Assembly (NCBI GenBank): GCA_964624065.1
Contig: CAZUWF010000031.1
Coordinates: forward strand, 1-24,029
Length of the DNA stretch: 24,029 nt
Source of the DNA: UBA7960 sp964624065
Lineage (GTDB): Bacteria > Bacteroidota > Bacteroidia > Bacteroidales > UBA7960
Direction of reading: 5' to 3'
The translations under genes and the position numbers were made by a program. Shown here piece by piece: positions 7,398 to 14,949 of the stretch. The notes beneath the pieces are model-generated. The model made no database searches, was not told where the DNA came from, and worked only from the letters and a program-made list of their open reading frames with translations. Numbering within the stretch: position 1 is the first letter of the stretch; the number at the start of each line of letters is the position of its first letter.

Positions 7398-9347
7398 CTA
7401 CAATATTTCTATAGCATTAAACTTACAAGTCTCGAAGCAATTTCCGCACCCGTGGCATTTTTCCTCAATTATGAAATGGGGTTGCCTTGGTGAACCTATT
7501 ATTGCATCCATCGGGCATTTTTTTTGGCAGGCACAACAGCCGGTACACTTCTCCACGTCAATGAAGTAAACCCTAAGGTCGGTACAAACACCTGCCGGGC
7601 ACTTGCGCTCGAAAACGTGGGCCTCGAACTCGGCTCTAAAATTCTTTAGCATATTCTGAATCGAATTTGGTGCAGATTTTCCCAACCCGCAAAGGGAGGT
7701 ATCTGCCATTACGCTTGCCAAACGGCCAAGTTGGATTATCCCCTTGAACCTTTCGAGAGTTTGAATGCTGGAGCCACTCTCCGGCCTTTTGGTCGAAGCC
7801 TCAACAATCTGCAACATTTGAGTGGAGCCATCGCGGCACGGGATGCATTTCCCACAACTTTCCCTTTCGAAAAATCGGGTAAAGTATTTTGCAAGGTCCA
7901 CCATACAGGTATTATTGTCAACCACAACAAAGCCGCCGCTTCCCATTATTGTACCGATTTTTCTGAGCTCCTCAAAGCATACTATGTTATCAAGTGCTTC
8001 TTCGGTAATGAAGCTTTTTGAGTTTATGCCGAGCAAAATTGCCTTGAACTTTTGATTTGCCGGAATGCCGTTTCCCAATTTCCATACAATGTCGCGGAAG
8101 GTGGTACCCAAAGGAACCTCAACGGTACCACAGGTTCGCAATTTCCCCGAAAGGGTAAATATTTTTGTCCCCTTGCTGGTTTGGGTTCCAATCTGCTTGA
8201 ACCAATCAGCCCCGTTTTTCAATATTAGTGGAATGTTGAAAAGGGTCTCGGCATTGTTCACGCAGGTTGGTTTATCCCACAAACCCTTCTCGGCCGGGTA
8301 AGGAGGTTTTGATTCGGGCATTGCCCGCTTTCCCTCCAGGCTGTTTACAAGGGCGGTTTCCTCGCCACTAACGTAAGCCTTGGCGGCAGGTCTGAGGATA
8401 ATGTCAATGTTTACGCCTGAATCAAAAATATTGTGGCCGGCAAGCCCATAATCGTAAACATCGTTTATTGCCTTCCTAAGCCGTTTGATGCATTCATCAA
8501 ATTCTTCCCTGATAAAAATGTAAGCCTTCGAAGCTCCTACCGCGTAAGCCCCCAAAAGCAAACCCTCAACCAACCCGTGTGGATTGCCCTCGATTAAAAC
8601 CCTGTTCATATAACTGCCAGGATCACTGTCAATTGCATTGCATACCATGTATTTTTGGTCGGCCGGAGATTTGAGGGAAGTATGCCACTTCCTGCCAACT
8701 GGAAAGCCACCACCCCCGCGGCCTAGGAGCAGGCTTTCTTCAACAACATCACAAACCTGAGTGGGGGTTATGGTAGAAATAGTTTTGCAAAAGGTTTGGT
8801 AGCCGCCAAATGCAATGTATTGCTCCAGGGAAAAAGGATCAATCTTGCCGCAATTTTGCAGAATTAACCTTTGCTGCTCCTTGAAAAAAGTATGGTCTGA
8901 AATTGAAGGAATGCTATCCCAAGGTTGGTTAATATCATTTAGGTACTGGCCCAAAACCTTTACTTCGGGCAGGCGATGGTTCAAAAAATCGTCGAGGAGT
9001 AATTGTACAACTTCATGGGTAACCTTGGCAAAAGAAACCCGAGCCCTGCCCGGTAGTTGAATGTCTACAATGGGTTCGGCCGAACACAAACCAAGGCACC
9101 CCCCTTGCACAATCTCTGCATCAATTTGGTGATCATTGAGGTACTCCTTTATAACACCATAGGTCTTTAGGGCACCGGCTATCATACCACACGTTCCCAT
9201 TCCCACGTAAATCATTGGCTTAGAAACCCTTTCGCGTGCAATGTATAGGAGGTCCTTGGCCTTTTGATTGTCCAAAGGCTCTTGGTTGTCTCCCAAAATG
9301 TTGTCAAGGAGGAAACTCTTTGCCATTTGGCTGTTAGTGAGATTCAT
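7398..9347 (-). CDS. hydB: NuoF-like flavoprotein subunit of [FeFe] hydrogenase (HydB)
   Basis: 649 residues in the HydB layout: an N-terminal thioredoxin-like [2Fe-2S] domain (Cys 53, 84, 88), the NuoF FMN/NADH domain, an N3-type [4Fe-4S] motif (ESCGKCIPCRDG, about 497-507), and a C-terminal pair of ferredoxin clusters (CTGCCACQKKCP and CHGCGNCFETC). The FMN loop GRGGGGFPVGRKW (209-221) is intact, as is YVSGEETALVNSLEG. Other signatures have drifted: NADE(G/S)(D/E)PG reads NAIDSDPG (237-244), NNVET reads NNAET, and GGPSGG is replaced by LGINSKS (439-445). Its job is NADH oxidation or NAD+ reduction with electron transfer to HydA. The drift near the nicotinamide pocket leaves the true substrate less certain. 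It overlaps hydC by 14 bases and ends 16 bases before hydA. Confidence 0.93.
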   Translation of the reverse strand: MNLTNSQMAKSFLLDNILGDNQEPLDNQKAKDLLYIARERVSKPMIYVGMGTCGMIAGALKTYGVIKEYLNDHQIDAEIVQGGCLGLCSAEPIVDIQLPGRARVSFAKVTHEVVQLLLDDFLNHRLPEVKVLGQYLNDINQPWDSIPSISDHTFFKEQQRLILQNCGKIDPFSLEQYIAFGGYQTFCKTISTITPTQVCDVVEESLLLGRGGGGFPVGRKWHTSLKSPADQKYMVCNAIDSDPGSYMNRVLIEGNPHGLVEGLLLGAYAVGASKAYIFIREEFDECIKRLRKAINDVYDYGLAGHNIFDSGVNIDIILRPAAKAYVSGEETALVNSLEGKRAMPESKPPYPAEKGLWDKPTCVNNAETLFNIPLILKNGADWFKQIGTQTSKGTKIFTLSGKLRTCGTVEVPLGTTFRDIVWKLGNGIPANQKFKAILLGINSKSFITEEALDNIVCFEELRKIGTIMGSGGFVVVDNNTCMVDLAKYFTRFFERESCGKCIPCRDGSTQMLQIVEASTKRPESGSSIQTLERFKGIIQLGRLASVMADTSLCGLGKSAPNSIQNMLKNFRAEFEAHVFERKCPAGVCTDLRVYFIDVEKCTGCCACQKKCPMDAIIGSPRQPHFIIEEKCHGCGNCFETCKFNAIEIL

Positions 9348-9810
9348 CTATACCCTTTTCCCTAAGTGTTTTAATCAATTGGAGTAATTTTTCTTTTGTC
9401 AGGTTTGCGTGATAGTGGCCGTTTACCTGGCAAATTGGTGCAAGTGCACATCCTCCCATACACGAAACCACTTCTAAGCTGAATAATCCATCTTTGGTGG
9501 TTTGGCCCGGGTTGATTCCTAGCTGCTTGCTGAGTTCTGCGAGCAAGACATTTGTGCCACATATATGGCATCCCGTTCCGTTGCACAGCCTGAAGTGATA
9601 ATAGCCCCAAGGCGAAAACCTAAAATTTTCGTAAAAAGTTGCAACTCCATAAACCTTATTCTCCGAAATGAATAGATGGTCTCCAACCAGCTGAATTGCC
9701 TCCGGAGGCAGGTAACCAACTTGATTCTGAACCTCCTGAAGCATAGGTATCAAGTCATCGCGATTACGGTTTGGAAACATTCGAAACAAGGCCTCGACCT
9801 GAAGTTTCAT
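9334..9810 (-). CDS. hydC: NuoE-like [2Fe-2S] subunit of [FeFe] hydrogenase (HydC)
   Basis: 158 residues, the normal NuoE/HydC size. An N-terminal helical part (LIPMLQEVQNQVGYLPPEAIQLV and VYGVATFYENFRF) is followed by a thioredoxin-fold domain whose four cysteines C76, C81, C117 and C121 (Cx4C in LCNGTGCHICG, Cx3C in SCMGGCALAP) bind one [2Fe-2S] cluster. It relays electrons around the HydB flavin. It is the first gene of the operon hydC-hydB-hydA-receiver-rex. The end of its frame overlaps the hydB start by 14 bases, suggesting translational coupling. A Rex-type operator lies 5 bases ahead of its ATG. Confidence 0.95.
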   Translation of the reverse strand: MKLQVEALFRMFPNRNRDDLIPMLQEVQNQVGYLPPEAIQLVGDHLFISENKVYGVATFYENFRFSPWGYYHFRLCNGTGCHICGTNVLLAELSKQLGINPGQTTKDGLFSLEVVSCMGGCALAPICQVNGHYHANLTKEKLLQLIKTLREKGIDESH

Positions 9811-9814
9811 AGAG

Positions 9815-9832
9815 TTGTAATTTTTTTCACAA
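9815..9832 (-). promoter_or_regulatory. Rex operator upstream of hydC
   Basis: The minus strand reads TTGTGAAAAAAATTACAA, 18 bases, agreeing with the Rex consensus TTGTnAnnnnnnTnACAA at all outer positions. It ends 5 bases before the hydC ATG and follows an A/T-rich TATATAAT stretch, a position where a bound repressor would block initiation or early elongation. The rex gene lies at the end of the same operon. Confidence 0.75.
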
Positions 9833-9853
9833 TATTATATATTTTTTTTCAAA

Positions 9854-9872
9854 CGGTGAAAAAAATTAACAA
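9854..9872 (+). promoter_or_regulatory. Weaker second Rex-like site upstream of hydC
   Basis: The plus strand reads CGGTGAAAAAAATTAACAA. It repeats the core of the proximal operator in inverted orientation, with a perfect TTAACAA half, two mismatches in the other half and one extra spacer base. Its centre is about 40 bases from the first site, roughly four helical turns, which would put two repressor dimers on the same face of the DNA. It may be only a half-site. Confidence 0.35.
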
Positions 9873-9939
9873 TAGTACCTAACCAAGCCATTTAGGGTAC
9901 CATTGGCCTTTGAGGATAGTAAGGGAATGTAAAAAATAA

Positions 9940-11409
9940 TCAGAAGTTGACAACAGCCTTTATGGGAAGGTTTGTAAGGAAATCGAATATGGTTGCTTGC
10001 CTTATCTGGTAATAGCTATTCCAGTAATTGCGCAAAACGCCTAAGAACTGCTCTTGGCTGCGGTCTTTTTCGGTGGCTGCCATATTTAGCTCCATTATTC
10101 CTACCCTTCCGGCAAGGAATCGCTCCGCTGTAGCCTGGTACCGTTTCAGGGCAATTTCTTCGGCTTTTTGGGTAACCTTAAGTTGTAACCTTAGGTTGTT
10201 GAATTCCTTTACCTTGACAAATATTTCACGCTCGAAGTTCGCAAGTTCCTGTTCGGAGTTGGTTATTATTAAATCGCGTTGCGACTCGGCCATTTGAACC
10301 CTCGACTTTGACACCCCCCAATCTAATATTGGTACAGTTATGCCTAATCGTACCTGCTGATTGTCTAGCGGATTGCGGTAAGCATTACCAAACACAGCAG
10401 CGGTTTGGGTTAGGCCAAAGGAAGCATTTAGGTTAATGTTTATCCTGCTGTTGGCCTTGGCCTTGCTAACCTCGCGTTCGGCTTCCATTTTTTGCCGGGC
10501 AAGTCGCACCAAGTCGGCCCTGAATCTCTTGGCCTGGTTAATTGCCATATCAACATCAATTTCCAAATCGGGAATAGTTGAAGGAGCAAGGAGGTGAAAT
10601 TCCTCGTGGCGGTCGAGGTTGAGAAATGAGCCAAGTGCAAAGGAGGCCATTTCGTGATGAAACTTGGCTTGCTCCACTGCGGCTTGCGAGTTTAGGAGGT
10701 TTAGTTCCATTTGCAAAAGGTCGGTCTTGCTAATGGTCATTATCTCGAACCTCATTCTGGCTATTGAAAACAATGTATCATTGGCAAGTAGATTTGCCTG
10801 GCTAACCTCCAGGTTCTTTTGCGCTGCAAGCAAGTCGAAGAATAGGCCTGTGGCTTTCACGGCGATGTTTTCGAGGTTCTCGACATACTCCTTGTGAGCC
10901 TCGTCCATTATCATCGGCTCTATTTTCCGCGCCCAGGAGTGTGCGTTGAACCCGAACAATGGCTGGAAAAAACCAACGGTCACAGGATTGGCCAAGTACG
11001 AAACTGACCTGTTTTGCCCAAACAGGTCAATCCGCTCCAAACTAGATGTAACGAACACCTGACCACCAGTTAGGCCAATGGTTTGGCTTACCGATAAGGT
11101 GGCCGATGAGCTGGCCAGGCTGCGCCTTACAAAAGCATCGGTTCCATCGGGAAATGTTATTGGCGAAATCGATCGGTTAAGGTTCGGAGCTGTTGCCCTA
11201 AGTTCCAAATGTGGCAAGTACTGAGCCTTGTGGTTGCGATGCCGCCAGTAATTGCCCATAAATCGATGCTTGGCGACCTTGGCATCGATGCTATTCTCGC
11301 GGGCAAGCGTAACCACCTCAGAAAGGGTAAAGGTTTGCTGGCCAATGGCCGGTTCCAAACAAGCCAAAATGGTTAAAACCAACAGGAATGGTTTGGTTAT
11401 TTGTTTCAT
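9940..11409 (-). CDS. TolC-family outer membrane efflux channel
   Basis: 489 residues with a signal peptide (MKQITKPFLLVLTILACL...AIG, cleavage probably before QQ). The body has the long alternating helical and strand pattern of the outer membrane efflux protein family in two repeats. Typical features are TLSEVVTLARENS near the N-terminus, QAKRFRADLVRLARQKMEAEREV, PILDWGVSKSRVQMAESQRD (the family's conserved P-x-D/F-x-G turn) and a closing helix ending YYQIRQATIFDF. It forms the outer membrane exit duct for the RND pump encoded just upstream (the two permeases and adaptor). It begins 81 bases after the first-listed RND stop, in a gap that holds a copy of the TGCTGATG repeat. Cargo is not evident. 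Confidence 0.93.
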   Translation of the reverse strand: MKQITKPFLLVLTILACLEPAIGQQTFTLSEVVTLARENSIDAKVAKHRFMGNYWRHRNHKAQYLPHLELRATAPNLNRSISPITFPDGTDAFVRRSLASSSATLSVSQTIGLTGGQVFVTSSLERIDLFGQNRSVSYLANPVTVGFFQPLFGFNAHSWARKIEPMIMDEAHKEYVENLENIAVKATGLFFDLLAAQKNLEVSQANLLANDTLFSIARMRFEIMTISKTDLLQMELNLLNSQAAVEQAKFHHEMASFALGSFLNLDRHEEFHLLAPSTIPDLEIDVDMAINQAKRFRADLVRLARQKMEAEREVSKAKANSRININLNASFGLTQTAAVFGNAYRNPLDNQQVRLGITVPILDWGVSKSRVQMAESQRDLIITNSEQELANFEREIFVKVKEFNNLRLQLKVTQKAEEIALKRYQATAERFLAGRVGIMELNMAATEKDRSQEQFLGVLRNYWNSYYQIRQATIFDFLTNLPIKAVVNF

Positions 11410-11433
11410 ATTTTTTAGGTGTACTTGTGGGTG

Positions 11434-11484
11434 GATTTGCCAATATGCTGATTGGTTATGTGCTGATGTGCAAATGAATTGATG
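11434..11484 (+). repeat. Degenerate TGCTGATGTGCA-type intergenic repeat, copy A
   Basis: Lies between the RND permease stop and the TolC start. It contains TGCTGATTGG followed by TGTGCTGATGTGCAAATG. The 14-mer TGTGCTGATGTGCA and the 11-mer GCTGATTGGTT recur exactly in copy C at 18.0 kb, in the opposite order. Confidence 0.6.
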
Positions 11485-11490
11485 TTTTGA

Positions 11491-14400
11491 TTATTGATTA
11501 ACGATTACCTCTTTTTCTATTTTCAATTTGGTAAAAATAGGAAAAAACAGAATTATACCAATTAGGTTGAAAACCAAGCCTCCTATTGTGCCGGCGGCAA
11601 ACGCAAACCAAAATGACTCCTTGGTGCCTACCACAAACGGGATTAATCCAATAATTGTTGACAGAATTGTAAGAATTATCGGTGTGATTTTATGCCTGAA
11701 AGCCTTAACATACCTACGGGCAGGGTGGAGCCTTGGGTGATTAACCAGCAAGTTATTGTAATCATTGAGGATGTACAAACCTGCGTTTACCGCCAAACCA
11801 CTAAGCAAGATGAAAGAAGCCCAACCACCTTGGTCAAAATTAAAATTGAAAAGGTAAAAAGTGAGAAACAATCCTGAAAAGGAAATCGGTATTAACAACA
11901 ATACTGCCACGGGCTGCCAAAGGGAGTTTAGAAGAATTGAACAAACAAAGAAAATAATAATTATGACAAGTAAAATCAAAAGAAAATACTTTTGCATTTC
12001 TTGGCTCCAGTTATATTGTGGGGTGCTAGCCGAAAACCCTATTGGTACCTGCCCATTGATAAACTCCACAAGATCTTCGGTTACTTTGGCTTCTAAAGCT
12101 GAAGGTCCCAGGAAAGTGAAGTTGAACCTTAGGTGATATTGTTGGTTTTCTTTGTAAATGTTGTTGCCTATGGATCTTTTGTTAAGGCTCAACAATTCTC
12201 CGGGTTTAAGAAACTGGTTGTTAATAAATAGTGGCCTATTCTCCAGATCCCACAAATTATATTCTAAATATTGGTTTGACACTAACCTTACTATCACTGG
12301 CCGGTTTTTGAAATAAACCGTGTTAGATGGTAAACTCATAACAATCTGCGAAAGCTGATCATGTACTTGCGCCAATGTAATATTTGCCCCGGCAAGTGTA
12401 CGTGGGTTTGCTTCCATATAAAACTCCATAAGTGGCTCGTTGTACCAAGAGTCTCCACCCGTAATGTAGGTTTTGGAAACCCTTGGGTTTTTCTTGGCTT
12501 CCTTGGTTAGTATCTCGGCATACCTATAAAGGATGTCGTAGTTATATCCGGTCATATTAATTGCTCGACCGCCACCTCCACCTCCCAACCAATTGCTAAA
12601 TCCTTGCCCCACACCCCACACACCCCATTCGACTCCTCCAACACTTATTGCTTTTTGAATCAAAGTATTTTTTAATATGTGAGGAAAAATACCCTTTTCG
12701 TGCTGTGGCTCAAAACTAATGGTAATTCTTGCCTGAGTTGGAGAGGTTACGCTTGTCTCAAATTGCTCTACCTCATCATACTTCAAAAGCTCATCTTCCA
12801 TTTGCATAACGGCCTGATTCATTTGCTCCAATGATGCACCATCGGGCATAGTTGCCGAAACGTGCAGCGTGGTGCGTTCGGGATCAGAAAAAAATGACCT
12901 TTCAAAAACATATCTGGAGAAAAGTCTGAAAGTGCCGCCCAACCCTACCTCGAGGGGTTTCTTTAGGGTTTGTTGGTAGAAATTACTGCCTATGGTTTTA
13001 TTATAGGCTTCAGAAAGCAAATCATTGCCACCAACTTGGCTGGGTAGCATATGCAACGGAATACCGAAAATCAGCAAAAATATCACTATCCCCACCCATC
13101 TCCACCGATGAGAAAAAATGATAAGCCTAAGGTAGGACTGCCAGAGTTTCACTCTGATTCGTATAAACCTCAACGACTTATTGGGCCTTTTTAATTCAAG
13201 TAAAAGCACCTTAAAAAGCGAGGGGACGAAAAACAAGGCTATTCCTAAAGAAATGAATAGGTTTACCATAACCACAATGGCAAAATCGCGAAACTGGAGC
13301 TGTTGATTGCGTCCAAGCAAAAAAATAACCGATAAGCTGCCGATTGTGGTTGCCGTAGCCGCCAATATGGCCAAAAAGGCTTTTTGGTTGCCCCTAGTCC
13401 GCATATGTTCGATCATTACAATACTGTTATCAATGATCATCCCAAAAGAAACCGTTATACCAGCAAGCGAATACAAATGTATTTCGATGCCAATCCACCG
13501 GTAAAGGATAATTGCTATGGCCAAGTTTGCTAAAACTGTGGCAAGTATCATGAGCAAGTATTTAGGTTTGCGTGTAACCAAGATCACAAAAAGCATTAGT
13601 ATTACAAACGAAAACATCATACGATAGGTCACCCTGCTCAAATCCTTGCGTATGTGTTCGGTATTGTCAAATGTTGGGATAATGCTCCATCCTGTTGGCA
13701 TTTTTTCTTGCAAATCATCCATTACTTGCCTCAAGGTGGCGGCAACCATCAGCTGGTTGGCACCTTCTTGAGCAAAAATATTAAGCCCAACCGTTGTTTT
13801 CCCGTTTATTCGATAGTAGTTGGTGGGCTCTGCTTGAACCAACCGTGCCGCTGTAAGTTGGTTGAGGTAAACAATGGCATTTCCGCTTGCCTTTACAGGT
13901 ATGTTTTTCCAGGAATCTTGTAGTTTTTGGTTCGCCCTAATTACCAATGGAAATTTCTCAATGGCGTTATTTTTACCATCAACTGCAATGAACCCGAGGT
14001 TGTGGCTGGAAAGATAGCCTGAAATTGCAGCCTGTATGTCGCCCACGCCAATACCCAAGACTTGTAGTTTCTGTGGGTCGAACTCTAGGCGGTACTCAAG
14101 GGGCGTAACCCCAAAAAGAGCAGCGTTTTGAAAACCTGCAATTCTCGATAATGCTGGTATTATTGTTTTATAGGTGAAATCCTCGATATGGGCCGTTTGC
14201 TCGGGAGCAGTTATTCGATAGGACATCAGCACTCTTGTTTGAGGTGTAACCCCTTGCGCCGAAACCCAAGGGTAACTTACACCAACCGGCAATTGCGGGA
14301 ATAATCGCCTTACGTGCGAGGCAATCTCGAACCTCGCCATTTCAACATCAACCCCTTTTTTTAGATTAAGGGTGATGTTTCCGCGCCCTTGGCTAGATAA

Positions 14401-14628
14401 AGAAGTTATTTTCTCCACCCCTTTCATTGTTTCCAGTGCCGACTCAAGTTTAGAGGTAACCTCGCGTTCAACTGTGAGTGCCGGTACACCGGGCCAACCA
14501 AACCCCACGTTTATGGTAGGTAAATGAGCAGAGGGGTACAGCCTTATACCCAACCCCGGAGCCAAAGCGATGCCTACCACCGAAAGTGCAACAATTATGA
14601 TGATTATTGAAAATGGAGGGAAACGCAT
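11491..14628 (-). CDS. RND efflux transporter permease, second permease of the operon
   Basis: 1045 residues, full RND length. Residues 5-30 form TM1, followed by the porter domain (GWPGVPALTVEREVTSKLE is the conserved start). TM2-6 begin near residue 337, a second porter domain follows, and TM8-12 lie near the end. TM4 carries GMIIDNSIVMIEH with Asp400 at the proton-relay position and Asn next to it, as in many HAE1/CzcA-like pumps. The protein uses the proton gradient to move substrate from periplasm or membrane to the TolC channel. A run of six glycines (about residue 680) falls inside the periplasmic part. It is less typical at the N-terminus than the other permease, lacking the amphipathic RRPV helix. 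Two adjacent, clearly different permeases suggest a mixed trimer as in MdtBC, which is inference. Confidence 0.92.
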   Translation of the reverse strand: MRFPPFSIIIIIVALSVVGIALAPGLGIRLYPSAHLPTINVGFGWPGVPALTVEREVTSKLESALETMKGVEKITSLSSQGRGNITLNLKKGVDVEMARFEIASHVRRLFPQLPVGVSYPWVSAQGVTPQTRVLMSYRITAPEQTAHIEDFTYKTIIPALSRIAGFQNAALFGVTPLEYRLEFDPQKLQVLGIGVGDIQAAISGYLSSHNLGFIAVDGKNNAIEKFPLVIRANQKLQDSWKNIPVKASGNAIVYLNQLTAARLVQAEPTNYYRINGKTTVGLNIFAQEGANQLMVAATLRQVMDDLQEKMPTGWSIIPTFDNTEHIRKDLSRVTYRMMFSFVILMLFVILVTRKPKYLLMILATVLANLAIAIILYRWIGIEIHLYSLAGITVSFGMIIDNSIVMIEHMRTRGNQKAFLAILAATATTIGSLSVIFLLGRNQQLQFRDFAIVVMVNLFISLGIALFFVPSLFKVLLLELKRPNKSLRFIRIRVKLWQSYLRLIIFSHRWRWVGIVIFLLIFGIPLHMLPSQVGGNDLLSEAYNKTIGSNFYQQTLKKPLEVGLGGTFRLFSRYVFERSFFSDPERTTLHVSATMPDGASLEQMNQAVMQMEDELLKYDEVEQFETSVTSPTQARITISFEPQHEKGIFPHILKNTLIQKAISVGGVEWGVWGVGQGFSNWLGGGGGGRAINMTGYNYDILYRYAEILTKEAKKNPRVSKTYITGGDSWYNEPLMEFYMEANPRTLAGANITLAQVHDQLSQIVMSLPSNTVYFKNRPVIVRLVSNQYLEYNLWDLENRPLFINNQFLKPGELLSLNKRSIGNNIYKENQQYHLRFNFTFLGPSALEAKVTEDLVEFINGQVPIGFSASTPQYNWSQEMQKYFLLILLVIIIIFFVCSILLNSLWQPVAVLLLIPISFSGLFLTFYLFNFNFDQGGWASFILLSGLAVNAGLYILNDYNNLLVNHPRLHPARRYVKAFRHKITPIILTILSTIIGLIPFVVGTKESFWFAFAAGTIGGLVFNLIGIILFFPIFTKLKIEKEVIVNQ

Positions 14629-14943
14629 TGGTTGTCGTAAAAATGGGTTGAAAGGTTAATGTGCCAATTGGTTACCCTGAACAAATGCGAAGAGTACTAA
14701 TTGGTTGCAAGAAATTCACCGGGAGTGGTAAATGCTACTTTCTTAATTTTTAGTCTTTCGTATTTCGGTTTCATACTTGTTTCAAAATTTTATCAAAGTA
14801 AAAAAGATGACAGACTTTCTCCCATATCTTAGTGGTAGTGCGCATCAAAGGTATCCCACCCCTTCATTTTTTTGGCATTCTCCAAAATATGCACTTTTGT
14901 ACATAAGTACATCAACCCCTCAGCAGATTTGCACATCACCTCA
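14629..14943 (-). other. 315-base gap between the two RND permease genes
   Basis: No convincing gene. The gap is A/T-rich near its middle, and the left half (14640-14720) has several TTGGTT/CCAATT words. At 14898-14911 there is an inverted repeat TGTAC-ATAA-GTACA, a possible protein-binding site. Copy B of the TGCTGATG repeat follows at 14907-14949. No exact TAnnTTTG promoter or intrinsic terminator was found, so read-through from the upstream permease is likely. Confidence 0.4.
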
Positions 14944-14949
14944 TCATTT
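14907..14949 (-). repeat. Degenerate TGCTGATGTGCA-type intergenic repeat, copy B
   Basis: On the minus strand GATGAGGTGATGTGCA is followed by AATCTGCTGAGGGGTTGATG, directly after the stop of the upstream permease. It shares GTGATGTGCA and TGCTGA words with the other copies but is more diverged. Confidence 0.45.

Noticed and set aside
9847..9854. ACCGTTTG on the minus strand as a -7 promoter for hydC
   Set aside because: Only the TTTG half fits TAnnTTTG; the first two bases do not match.
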